From Candidatus Sumerlaeota bacterium (lineage in GTDB: Bacteria > Sumerlaeota > Sumerlaeia > Sumerlaeales > Sumerlaeaceae): a stretch of DNA of 64,000 nucleotides. The stretch's first letter is position 1; each line of letters begins with the position of its first letter. The notes under the pieces are model-generated. The model had not been told where the DNA came from and ran no database searches. It saw only the letters and a program-made list of their open reading frames with translations. A program made the position numbers and the translations under genes. The DNA is taken from assembly GCA_017161655.1 (NCBI GenBank), contig JADFCV010000001.1, positions 260,945 through 324,944 on the forward strand, read 5' to 3'. Of this stretch, positions 25,206-33,865 are shown one piece after another.

Positions 25206-27245
25206 ATGGCTACAGATCAAAAAATCGGGATTTTATTGGGGGCCGCGCTGAGTTTGGCGGCTCTCCTTGCCACCGCTCAGGTTCAACCGTTATCGCCTGG
25301 AGTACAAGGAGCGGGAATCCCAGACAACCTGCGCAAAAAAATCGAAGAGCGCAGGGGAGGGAATACTCAGGGAAGTGAACAGGGCGGCGGTTCCTCAAAA
25401 TATCAGCAGCGGTATCAGATGCAAAGTGGCCAGGGGGAGGCTACCCCGCGGGGAAGGAAGCTGAGCGGGCAAGAGGCAACCAGTAGTCAAGGTCCCTCTG
25501 GCAGCAGTGAATCCGTGGGTGCGGGTGCAAATCCACCCACTTTGCGCAACCGGAATCGTGACGTAAGAAAACCCAATGTGCAGGTTGAGGCGGGGCAGCT
25601 AGGGGAGCAACCAAACTTGGGAGAGCAGGGGGGCGTTTCGAAGAATTTGCAACTCCGCGAGCGCCTTCGTTCGACCGAGCCGGGCTCGCAACGGGTTGGC
25701 GAATCGACGCAAGGGCCTGGAACATCGAATCAGGGCGGCATGGAAAAAAGAGATGTTCGGCGCAGCCGCTTTGAACAGACACCTGCGTCAGGATCGTCAG
25801 GCGAATCGCAAGGTTCGTTGGCGGAGCAGAAACGCCAGCAGCTGAAGGAACGTCTTGAGCAGTTGCACAAGAAAGGGCAGCAGGCGGGCGAACAGCAGAC
25901 TGATGCAACGCCAGCGAGCGGAACCACAGGCCGGCCTGAGCGACTCTCGGCCGAGGAGTTGAGGAAGCGACTCGAGGAGAAGCGCAAAGGGCAACAGGGA
26001 ACTGGGCAGGAGGTTCAGGGCACTCCTTCTTCTACCGGAAATCTCCAGCAAGGCAGACTGTCACGCGAAGAGCTGAAACGTAAGCTGGAGGAACAAAGGA
26101 AGGGAACCCAGGGGCAGCAAACAACTGAGGAAAGCGCAACTGGGCAGGTTCAGCAGGGGCAACAGGGCGGCAAACAACTTGGCGAGCGGGGGCAGCGACT
26201 TTCGCGTGATGAGCTGCGACAGCGACTGGAAGAACTGCGGCAAAAAAAGACAGGCCAACAGACACCTGGTCCCGGTCAGCAGGGCACTATGTCCGCCCTT
26301 GAAGAACGCAAGCAGAAGCTAGAGCAACTGCGGCAACAGACAGAACAACGAAAAGGTGATTTGCGGGCACAACTCAAGCCCGAGGACCGTGAGAAACTTC
26401 GCTCCCTTTACGAGCAGTCCAAAGGGAAAAATTTGCGCGAGCTTGCGCAACAATTGCGTGCTGAGCAAGGCGGACAGAAGGGAACAATCGATCGAGAGGC
26501 ACTTGCCGCCAAACTCCAAGAATTGCGCCGCATTCAGGGCGAAGAGCGCTCCAAGTTGATCGGGGCAAATTTGCAAGACAGAAAACTAGCGCTCGAAGGT
26601 CGTTTGGCAGGAAGGAAATTCACCGCAGATGACGTGCGTAGGCGCTTCGGAGACGTTCAGGCAAAACCGCGCTTCGAGTTAGCCAAGCAAGATTTGGAGC
26701 TCCTTAACCGAGGCGAAGTGCCACCGCGCCTGCGTCCTCATGGGGACATGGGATTGATCCGTCGTCCCTTGGAGCGCGAGTGGCGTTATCGGCATGAGCA
26801 CTGGTTCTGTCCACCGCCGCCACGGCGCCATGGCTTTGGAATCGACCTCGTGGGATTCCACTGGGAGTACTGGGACGGACGCCATCATTACGATCATCAC
26901 TGGGCCATCAACATCTTTATCAACATCGGGCATGTCCGTTATGACGGCTATGACGGGGTGATTGTCGGTGGTCGGTACTTCTGTTACGGTTGGGGCTGGA
27001 TCGACGGCTGCATTGATTATGGCGACTGCCGCATTTGGGTGCCGGGCTTTTGGGCTCCATACACGGTCACTGAGTGCTGTGAGTGCGAGGTATGGGTGCC
27101 GCCGGTTTACGATTGGGTTTGGACGGGATGCTGCTGGGAGCAGGTTCTTGTGAGCGGCGGCTATTTCGTGCGCCAGCCCAGCGGATGCCATACCGTGACA
27201 CGGTGGCGCTGGGTGCCTGGGCATTTCGAGTACTATCGCTGCTAA
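25206..27245 (+). CDS. Secreted Gln/charge-repeat protein with aromatic- and Cys-rich C-terminal domain
   Basis: A 679-residue exported protein that I cannot assign to a family. The ATG at 25206 is favoured by a GAGG ribosome site and a signal peptide (KIGILLGAALSLAALLATAQ). Residues about 30-500 are low in hydrophobics and rich in Gln, Gly, Arg, Glu and Lys. They contain three to four related units with the core RLSxEELRKRLEExRKG spaced by Gln/Gly/Thr linkers. The last 155 residues change abruptly to a compact Trp/Tyr/His/Cys-rich domain: HYDHHWAINIFINIGHVRYD, CYGWGWIDGCIDYGDCRIWV, and paired cysteines at TECCEC and GCCW. Such domains suggest disulfide-stapled beta structure at the cell surface. 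Function unknown. Confidence 0.8.
   Translation: MATDQKIGILLGAALSLAALLATAQVQPLSPGVQGAGIPDNLRKKIEERRGGNTQGSEQGGGSSKYQQRYQMQSGQGEATPRGRKLSGQEATSSQGPSGSSESVGAGANPPTLRNRNRDVRKPNVQVEAGQLGEQPNLGEQGGVSKNLQLRERLRSTEPGSQRVGESTQGPGTSNQGGMEKRDVRRSRFEQTPASGSSGESQGSLAEQKRQQLKERLEQLHKKGQQAGEQQTDATPASGTTGRPERLSAEELRKRLEEKRKGQQGTGQEVQGTPSSTGNLQQGRLSREELKRKLEEQRKGTQGQQTTEESATGQVQQGQQGGKQLGERGQRLSRDELRQRLEELRQKKTGQQTPGPGQQGTMSALEERKQKLEQLRQQTEQRKGDLRAQLKPEDREKLRSLYEQSKGKNLRELAQQLRAEQGGQKGTIDREALAAKLQELRRIQGEERSKLIGANLQDRKLALEGRLAGRKFTADDVRRRFGDVQAKPRFELAKQDLELLNRGEVPPRLRPHGDMGLIRRPLEREWRYRHEHWFCPPPPRRHGFGIDLVGFHWEYWDGRHHYDHHWAINIFINIGHVRYDGYDGVIVGGRYFCYGWGWIDGCIDYGDCRIWVPGFWAPYTVTECCECEVWVPPVYDWVWTGCCWEQVLVSGGYFVRQPSGCHTVTRWRWVPGHFEYYRC
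25812..26300 (+). repeat. In-gene repeat units of the charged helix type
   Basis: Within the secreted protein, four stretches have the same helix-forming pattern: SLAEQKRQQLKERLEQLHKK, RLSAEELRKRLEEKRKG, RLSREELKRKLEEQRKG and RLSRDELRQRLEELRQK. They are separated by 20-30 residue Gln/Gly/Thr/Ser-rich linkers. Spacing of about 36-47 residues varies, so they are diverged duplications rather than exact repeats. Confidence 0.8.
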
Positions 27246-27292
27246 GCTCATAGTCGGAGTCCTTGGCACTGAACGTTATTGAGTGCTGTGAC

Positions 27293-27326
27293 GCCGGCGG
27301 GGCCGCCAAGGTCCCGCCGGCATTTT
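27293..27326 (+). terminator. Intrinsic terminator
   Basis: GCCGGCGGG (27293-27301) pairs with CCCGCCGGC (27313-27321) around an 11-base loop and is followed by ATTTTCC. It lies about 48 bases after the stop of the secreted repeat protein and separates it from the next gene on the same strand. Confidence 0.8.
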
Positions 27327-27415
27327 CCTTGCAGCCGGCTGATTTCCCTTCCTAGAAAGTTTAGAACACAGATATATCGCTCCTCAGTTGAAGTAAGAAT
27401 GGAAGGGATGGGGCC

Positions 27416-30205
27416 ATGAAGGTCATGAGATGTCGCCACGTATTCTTATTACTGCAGGTTCTATTAATTGGTTGGCATCACGGATGGGCGCAGGACATTT
27501 CGGGCGGTGGCTTTGTCGGGGGAGCGGATACGACAGCCACCGTTTCCCTGGGGTCACATGATCTCGGAGCAACGAAGACCCTAGAAATTGCCCTCAACCT
27601 GTGGCGAAGTTTCGTTTCCCGTGAGGCAGCTCGTCTTGCAGGAAATTGTGACGACTATCGGGAGGACCTGAATACCTCTTCAGCCGTTTACCACGAACTT
27701 CAATCCGAAGAACCGAATTTGCCATTACGACCGTCGCGTATTCTTTCATCGGCCGAGACCGGCCTCGAGCCGCCCATCGTGGAGATCGGCAATGTGCCAA
27801 TGAAGCAACCACGGGGAAGTTTGACCGGAAAGATCGTGTATTGCTCCGGAGGGCATGGTTGGACATGTGACGTAACGAGCACGAGCCTTTGGTATACCCA
27901 GCGGCCTCTGTCGTATGGCATCGTAGAGGACTACGGTAACATCGATCAGTTAAATCTCTTTGCTGATGTTTTGTGGCGTTGCGGCGCGACCATAGTTCCT
28001 GTTCGCCCGCTTGGCAACCAGCCCATTGAGCGAGTTATTGATAACTCGAATCGTTCGCACGTGAGATTTGAGGGGCGCTGGTACAATTCGCGCTCGCCTG
28101 TTTACTATGGATCAGTTACTGACCGCATCCCTTATTGTTTTGCTATCGTTTCTACGACGGAGACTGCAAAGGCGCAGTTTCGGCCTTTCCTCCCAAAATC
28201 GGATTACTACCCGGTGTATTGCTGGGCGCGAGATGGGGGCGACAGAGTGCCGCAGACCTATCGTATTAGGCACGCTGCGGGACTCACGGAAATCCTGGTG
28301 GACCACCGCCGTGTTGGGAAAGGGTGGGTCTATCTCGGCGAATACTACTTCAATCGCGGCTCTGAAGGTTACGTGGAGATCACAAACGTCGTGTCTGACC
28401 CGGCTTTAGCGGATGGACGCCACGTTGTGGTCGCCGATGCCATCCGATTTGGGAATGGCATGGGGGACGTCAATCGCGGAGGAGGGATTTCCGGTTACCC
28501 ACGCGAAGAAGAGGCCTCGCGTTACTGGGTAGAACGTATGCTCCCAGTCGGAGCCCCACCAGTTTTCGATCCGTGGGAAGCAACCGACCAAGACAGCAAC
28601 GTGGGCTCACCGCCGCGGATGAGTGCCTATATGAATCGCGAAAGTGAAGGGAGCTTTTACGACCGTATTTATCTGGGCTTTCACACAAATGCCGCAGGTG
28701 GACGAGGGGGGGTCGGCCTTTTCGAAAAAGACGAAGACAAGCGACCAACCGATCAGGTGGAGTTTGCGAGGTTGGTCGCACAGCAGCTCAACGAAGACAT
28801 GATGACCACGCGTACGTTTTCGTGGCCGGCAGCATGGAATACGAGAAATAAGCTAACAGATTCTCATATTAACTTCGGAGAAATACGACGCGATGCGCTC
28901 AACAACGAGATGTGTGCGACAATTATCGAGGTTGCTTTCCACGATGATCCCCTCGATGCGCGGCTGATTCGTGACCCGCGATTTCGGCTGGTAGCCGCAG
29001 AGTCCGCCGTAAAGTCCATTCTCCGCTTTTTCAAAAGCAAGAACGCGCTCGCTGCTGATCCCGAGATTCCCCCGTCACCTCCGCGTTTTCGGAGGGCTGT
29101 TGCGTGCACGAGCTCGAGCGTTTTGCTGAACTGGGATCCCGACAACGACAATAAGCAACCTACTAACGTGAGTTATCGTATTTACTATTCGACTGATGGC
29201 TTAGCTTTTGGGGGCGGAGTGGATGTGGGACAAACGACGGCCGTCCTGGTTACGGGGCTAGAGCCTGGTCGACCCCACTTTTTCCGCCTTGTCACGAACT
29301 CGGGAGCAGGAGAGAGTCGTCCTTCTCTCGTCCTCGGTGCTCGCTGCAGCGGAGTCACAACTGCATCCCGTCATCTTGTCGTTTCCGCTTTCACAACGTT
29401 CAGCGAAGACGTCATTCTTTCCCAAACAGCGCCGCAAGGACTTGGCTCCCCCCTTCGTGGCGGTGGGGAATTTGTCCGGATCATCCCCCGAAAAATGAAT
29501 GCAGGCAACTATGTGGCGCATTGGGGAAAAGCTTTAGCTGAAGCCGGTGTCGATTTCGATTCGTGCGACTTTTCGGCTGCAAAAAACATCGATATCGCGC
29601 CGACTTCGTATACCTCCGTCATGGTAGCACTCGGTAAGCAAAGCCCAAGCGAAAGTCCTTTCGATGATGCCTTCCTCGCAAAGCTTGACGCCTTCAAAAA
29701 CCGCGGTGGTTCCATCGTGATAAGCGGGACGAACGTGGTTTCGTGCCTTCGCCACGAAGACCGTCGCGTTTTAGGAATGCGCGCAAGGCAAGAGAGACCC
29801 CGAGTGAACTGGTTGCCAGGTGCCACAACAGAGTCACTTCACACTCGAACTCTTCTAGGAAAGAAAGGCACCTCTTTTGCCGGGCTTGAGTTTGCTCTCG
29901 ACGTCGGGGAAGGTGATGCTTACCCGGTCGCGGGCTGCGACGGTTTGCGTCATGCCAAAGGGCAGCCGCTCCTCACTTACGGAAGCACCGAGACAAATGA
30001 GACTGCATTAATGTGGCTTCCGCCTGACCGACGAACTGGGGCAACTATTCTTGCAGGTTTTCCGCTGGAGTGCGTCCAGCCAGCACGCGCTCGCAGCACG
30101 GTCTTGTCATTACTATTGGACAAAATGGTGAAAACACGGGGTACAGACTCGGAGCGCCTACAGCAGCGAACCAAGAAGCCCAGGCCAACTCAACGAAATC
30201 GGTAG
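27416..30205 (+). CDS. Secreted N-acetylmuramoyl-L-alanine amidase-like protein with golvesin-type insert and FnIII domain
   Basis: A 929-residue exported protein with a signal peptide (VFLLLQVLLIGWHHGWAQ). An Amidase_3-type zinc site is visible in two pieces. H147 (SGGHGW) and E171 (GIVEDYGN) come first; H423 (LGFHTNAAGG) and the catalytic E505 (TIIEVAFHDDPLDARLI) follow after about 250 residues. The intervening segment contains a golvesin/xanthan-lyase-type domain (AGLTEILVDHRRVGKGWVYL to VVVADAIRFGNG, roughly 283-347). A fibronectin type III domain (about 552-645) and an unassigned 280-residue C-terminal alpha/beta domain complete it. Peptidoglycan cleavage in the periplasm or outside the cell is inferred. 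An atypical feature is the absence of SH3 or LysM wall-binding modules. Confidence 0.8.
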   Translation: MKVMRCRHVFLLLQVLLIGWHHGWAQDISGGGFVGGADTTATVSLGSHDLGATKTLEIALNLWRSFVSREAARLAGNCDDYREDLNTSSAVYHELQSEEPNLPLRPSRILSSAETGLEPPIVEIGNVPMKQPRGSLTGKIVYCSGGHGWTCDVTSTSLWYTQRPLSYGIVEDYGNIDQLNLFADVLWRCGATIVPVRPLGNQPIERVIDNSNRSHVRFEGRWYNSRSPVYYGSVTDRIPYCFAIVSTTETAKAQFRPFLPKSDYYPVYCWARDGGDRVPQTYRIRHAAGLTEILVDHRRVGKGWVYLGEYYFNRGSEGYVEITNVVSDPALADGRHVVVADAIRFGNGMGDVNRGGGISGYPREEEASRYWVERMLPVGAPPVFDPWEATDQDSNVGSPPRMSAYMNRESEGSFYDRIYLGFHTNAAGGRGGVGLFEKDEDKRPTDQVEFARLVAQQLNEDMMTTRTFSWPAAWNTRNKLTDSHINFGEIRRDALNNEMCATIIEVAFHDDPLDARLIRDPRFRLVAAESAVKSILRFFKSKNALAADPEIPPSPPRFRRAVACTSSSVLLNWDPDNDNKQPTNVSYRIYYSTDGLAFGGGVDVGQTTAVLVTGLEPGRPHFFRLVTNSGAGESRPSLVLGARCSGVTTASRHLVVSAFTTFSEDVILSQTAPQGLGSPLRGGGEFVRIIPRKMNAGNYVAHWGKALAEAGVDFDSCDFSAAKNIDIAPTSYTSVMVALGKQSPSESPFDDAFLAKLDAFKNRGGSIVISGTNVVSCLRHEDRRVLGMRARQERPRVNWLPGATTESLHTRTLLGKKGTSFAGLEFALDVGEGDAYPVAGCDGLRHAKGQPLLTYGSTETNETALMWLPPDRRTGATILAGFPLECVQPARARSTVLSLLLDKMVKTRGTDSERLQQRTKKPRPTQRNR

Positions 30206-30237
30206 AGCTGGTGGCGAAGGAGCCGGAAAATCCGTGT

Positions 30238-30531
30238 TTAGAAATCGTCGTCGCTCAGACGGATTGGGTGGCGCAGGGGGCGTAAAAGCACCACTTCCGA
30301 CTTACGGAAATAAATGTAGTGGTGAAACGGGGGATCGTTGTCTTCATTGCGGACGAGAATTGGTTCCTCATATTCGCCTTGCGGTTCAAGCCAACGCACA
30401 TGATTGAGCCGTATGAATGCATGTTCGGGGGCTGCAAAAAAATCGTCGAAAGAGCAGTCCAATTCGCCAAACCACTCCTCAGCCTCATGTCCCATTCGCA
30501 CGGTCACGCCTACCCATGGCTTTTTCATCAT
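30238..30531 (-). CDS. Hypothetical small protein
   Basis: A 97-residue protein with an even spread of residues and no signal peptide or membrane segment. An AGGGA site precedes the Met-Met at 30531/30528. It includes WVGVTVRMGHEAEEWFGELD, FIRLNHVRWLEPQGEYEEP and HHYIYFRKSEVVLLRPLR, which suggest a small mixed alpha/beta fold. I do not recognise a family. It converges on the amidase-like gene with 32 bases between stops, and diverges from the first M16 peptidase. The real-gene call rests on its ribosome site, coherent composition and lack of a better frame. Confidence 0.6.
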   Translation of the reverse strand: MMKKPWVGVTVRMGHEAEEWFGELDCSFDDFFAAPEHAFIRLNHVRWLEPQGEYEEPILVRNEDNDPPFHHYIYFRKSEVVLLRPLRHPIRLSDDDF

Positions 30532-30652
30532 CGTTTCTTCCCTGCGGACCATGTGGTTATCTTTTCTTTGCCTAACTTTGCCAGATAGCAGATTTCAACC
30601 GAACGGATGTAACCGAAGGTGCAATACTTATTTTGACTCGGAGCAAAGTGCC

Positions 30653-32236
30653 ATGGCACGCAAGCCGGCCTTCCTCTTACTTCTATTCATCATCTCGCTA
30701 GTAAGCGTCGTTATGTCAGCCGAGTATCGGTTAGGCGAAAAAGTGCGATTTTGGAAATATGAAAACGGCTTTCAGGTGATTTTCCTGCCCAGAGAGGGTG
30801 CCCCGTTTTTTTCCGCAGTAATCTTTGTGAATGTCGGTGCTGTCGACGAATCGGTTGGGGAAACAGGCATTGCTCACCTCCTCGAACACATGGCTTTCAA
30901 AGGTACGCCTTGGATTGGCACGCGTGACTGGAATAGCGAGCGCAAGATCCTCGTGGAACTCGAAGAAGTTGCGCAAGAACTCCGCACCGCGGCAATTGCC
31001 GCCGCAGATGACGAGAGTTCAGCAGCGCTCGAGAGCCGCTTTCTTGAGCTCCAGAAACAGGCTCAGCGATTTGTCATCCCCAATGAGTACGATCGCCTCG
31101 TCACGCTAGCTGGCGGGCAGGAGGTCAACGCTACCACGAGTAACGATTACACGAACTATTTTATGACTCTGCCAGCGAACAAACTTGAGCTGTGGGCAAT
31201 GCTCGAAAGTCAACGCCTGCAATATCCGACGTGGCGTGAGTTCTATAAAGAGCGCGATGTGGTGGCTGAAGAGCGACGCATGCGGATGGAAGATAGTCCG
31301 GACGGCCGACTTTACGAAGAATTCATTGCGACCGCGTTCAAGGCACATCCTTACAGGACACCGGTCATCGGGTGGATGTCGGATATTAAGAATCTCACCG
31401 TGACTGACATGGCGGCTTTCTACAAGCGTTGGTACGTACCAGAAAACATGGTCGCAGTCATTGTCGGCAATGTCGGAGAAGCCGAAGTTCGGCGTATAAC
31501 CAATGACTATTTCGGGACTTTGCCTTATCGCCCCTCACCGCCGCGGGTGGCGACACAGGAACCCGAGCAAAGAGCTCAGCGCAGAGTCCAGCTTGTTATG
31601 GACGCCCAGCCCCAGCTCCTCCTTGGGTGGCATAAACCACCTCTACCATCTCGAGATGCCATCGCATTTGAGGTTCTACAGTACATTCTCACGGACAATG
31701 GCCGATCATCTCGTCTCTACAGCGACCTGGTTAAACGGCGGGGGCTGTGCGAATCCGTTGCAACCTTCACAGCACCTGGAGAGAAGTACACAAACCTCTT
31801 TTGCATTTGGGCAACTCCACGAGCTCCGCACACCCCGGCAGAAGTAGAAGAAGCGATCTGGCAAGAGCTCAAAGCCTTAGCCCGCGATGGCATAACGTCC
31901 GATGAATTGGAAATGACCACTGCGAAAGTCGAAGCGGCGCTAGTTAGTGAAACAGAAGCCAACCTGGGTTGCGCCCGCCGGCTGGGGTACTTTTACCTTA
32001 TTACTGGTGATCCAGCGTTTCTGGACAAATACCGTGAAGAAATTCGGAGAGTAACCAGTGCCGATATCATGCGTATCACCAGTAGCTATCTGAGGCCGGA
32101 GCGAGCCACGGTGGCCACGATTGAGAAGAAGACTGTTTCCGAAGGCGCAAGGGGTAGAAAGAGAGCCAGAAAACAGGACGACGCCCCGATCGCGGTAGGC
32201 TCTATGTTTTCGGGCGAAAGGGCACAGGGACGATGA
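30653..32236 (+). CDS. M16-family zinc peptidase, catalytic member
   Basis: A 527-residue periplasmic peptidase. The ATG at 30653 opens a signal peptide (FLLLLFIISLVSVVMSAE). The inverted zinc motif HLLEH lies at about residues 80-84 (GIAHLLEHMAFKGT), and the downstream zinc glutamate lies in VVAEERRMRMEDSPDG. Family features RWYVPENMVAVIVGN and the C-terminal half (LLLGWHKPPLPSRDAIAF) are present. M16B proteases of this type degrade or process small peptides and often pair with an inactive partner encoded next door, which is the case here: the stop overlaps the next gene start region. Substrate unknown. Confidence 0.92.
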   Translation: MARKPAFLLLLFIISLVSVVMSAEYRLGEKVRFWKYENGFQVIFLPREGAPFFSAVIFVNVGAVDESVGETGIAHLLEHMAFKGTPWIGTRDWNSERKILVELEEVAQELRTAAIAAADDESSAALESRFLELQKQAQRFVIPNEYDRLVTLAGGQEVNATTSNDYTNYFMTLPANKLELWAMLESQRLQYPTWREFYKERDVVAEERRMRMEDSPDGRLYEEFIATAFKAHPYRTPVIGWMSDIKNLTVTDMAAFYKRWYVPENMVAVIVGNVGEAEVRRITNDYFGTLPYRPSPPRVATQEPEQRAQRRVQLVMDAQPQLLLGWHKPPLPSRDAIAFEVLQYILTDNGRSSRLYSDLVKRRGLCESVATFTAPGEKYTNLFCIWATPRAPHTPAEVEEAIWQELKALARDGITSDELEMTTAKVEAALVSETEANLGCARRLGYFYLITGDPAFLDKYREEIRRVTSADIMRITSSYLRPERATVATIEKKTVSEGARGRKRARKQDDAPIAVGSMFSGERAQGR

Positions 32237-32265
32237 AGTTGAAACGTTGGCGGGAGAATGTGACG

Positions 32266-33849
32266 ATGAAAAAACGCTTAGCCTCGTGCTTTCTGCAGCT
32301 GCTCGTGCATGTCGTCATGCTGGCATTCTTATTATCGGTTGCCGCAGCGGAAAACAGCCGGACGGTCTCCTCCCCACAAGCGGAGCACGACTTTGGGAAG
32401 CTATTTCCCCCGGCGCTGGATCCCGCCTCAAGCAAAAGCGTGGAACGTGGGGGGCTTCGCCTGCCAGTACGTCCAGAACAGTTGCCATCGTACCCTTTCA
32501 GATTTGTTGTCCGTACAGTCGAAATAGAGGAACTCCCTAATAAAGCCAGACTCATTAGCTACAATGCTCCCCAGGTCATGGGCTTCTATGCCATTGTGCT
32601 TGTGGAAGCAGGTAAAGTTTGTGATCCACCTGAGAAACTAGGGCTTGCGGAAGTGGTTGCGCATGCCATGCGCTCCGGGGGCGCGGGGACATATTCTGCT
32701 GATCAGTTGGACAGGGAACTTGATCGTTTGGGCGCAACGCTTTCGGTGGAGGTGCAGCGCGACTATGTTCGCTTTGATTTGTTCTGTCTCCCCGATAAGG
32801 CTCCAGCAGCCCTCCGACTGTTACATTCGATTCTCTCTGCCCCACGATTTGAGCCAGCCTCGGTCGAGCGAGAAAAAGCCCTGCTGATCGAGCGCCTTGT
32901 TCGTGTCGAAGATGATCCTGCCGAGCTAAGTCGCCAGGAGTTTCGTAAGGTAATCTATGGCACAACTCATCCGTTAGCGAGAACTCCACTCCCCACGGAC
33001 GTTGCAAGGCTGAAGAGGCAGGATGTTCTCGATTTTTATCGAAGATTCTATCTGCCATCAGCGACGCGGATGGGTGTTGCTGCTGCTGAAACAACCCAGG
33101 CGGTACAGTTGGAGAAAGAGCTTTTGTCCGCCTGGAGCACTCAGGGGGGAAAAGCAATAATCGAAAGAGGTTCAGTTCCTTCAGATCTTTCCCCTGCCAG
33201 TAAAGGTGTCTATTTGCTGCCAAAAAACATTGAACAAGTTTATATCCGGATCGGCCACGTCGGGAGGCCACGAAATCCCGCTGATCAGCCTGTGGTCGAT
33301 GTTCTGAACAATATCTTCGGAACCGGCGGGCTCACCAGCCGCTTGATGCAAAAAGTGCGCACAGAGCATGGACTTGCCTACGCTGTTGGCGGTGGGATTT
33401 TCGAAGACGTGCCCGCAGGGGTTTTTGCCACAGTGGGAAGCACAAAAGCGAACAGCGCTGCGGACGCTGTGGCCATCATGAAAGAAGCGATTGAAGGGCT
33501 GTTGGGGACTCCGCCCACAAGTGAGGAACTTGAAACTGCGAAACGTGATGCAGTGTTCGCGTTTGCAAATAAGTTCTCCTCTCCACGGGAAACGCTTATG
33601 CAGTACCTGAGTGCTGACCTCTACGGTTATCCTCCGGACTACATTTCCAGCTATATCGCAAAAGTCGAAGCTGTGACGGCCCAGGATGTTCAAGCAGCTG
33701 CGCGGCGCTATGTGCACCCGGAGAAAGTCGCTGTCTTTGTTCTGGGCCCACCAGAGGTGGAGAGATCGCTGACTAAGCGTTGGGGGCAGGTAGCAAAGTG
33801 GAAACTGTCCACGAGTAAGAGTGCCTTAACCAAGAATCACAAACAGTGA
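32266..33849 (+). CDS. M16-family peptidase, non-catalytic partner
   Basis: A 527-residue exported paralogue of the preceding peptidase. The ATG at 32266 has GGGAG nine bases upstream and leads straight into a signal peptide (MKKRLASCFLQLL); an ATG at 32233 overlapping the previous stop (ATGA) is a possible alternative. Where the partner has HLLEH, this protein reads AEVVAHAMRSGGAG, so the zinc histidine and glutamate pair is lost. The rest of the fold is kept: FYRRFYLPSATRMGVAAAET, VLNNIFGTGGLTSRLMQKVRTEHGLAYAVGG. By analogy with PqqL-type and mitochondrial pairs it probably forms a clamshell heterodimer with the active member. Confidence 0.9.
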   Translation: MKKRLASCFLQLLVHVVMLAFLLSVAAAENSRTVSSPQAEHDFGKLFPPALDPASSKSVERGGLRLPVRPEQLPSYPFRFVVRTVEIEELPNKARLISYNAPQVMGFYAIVLVEAGKVCDPPEKLGLAEVVAHAMRSGGAGTYSADQLDRELDRLGATLSVEVQRDYVRFDLFCLPDKAPAALRLLHSILSAPRFEPASVEREKALLIERLVRVEDDPAELSRQEFRKVIYGTTHPLARTPLPTDVARLKRQDVLDFYRRFYLPSATRMGVAAAETTQAVQLEKELLSAWSTQGGKAIIERGSVPSDLSPASKGVYLLPKNIEQVYIRIGHVGRPRNPADQPVVDVLNNIFGTGGLTSRLMQKVRTEHGLAYAVGGGIFEDVPAGVFATVGSTKANSAADAVAIMKEAIEGLLGTPPTSEELETAKRDAVFAFANKFSSPRETLMQYLSADLYGYPPDYISSYIAKVEAVTAQDVQAAARRYVHPEKVAVFVLGPPEVERSLTKRWGQVAKWKLSTSKSALTKNHKQ

Positions 33850-33865
33850 CAAAAAAGGAAGATCG

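Noticed and set aside
32576-33271. 231-codon minus-strand frame opposite the second M16 gene.
   Set aside because: The plus-strand gene is clear by homology, and this frame has shadow composition (Arg, Pro, His, Gln).
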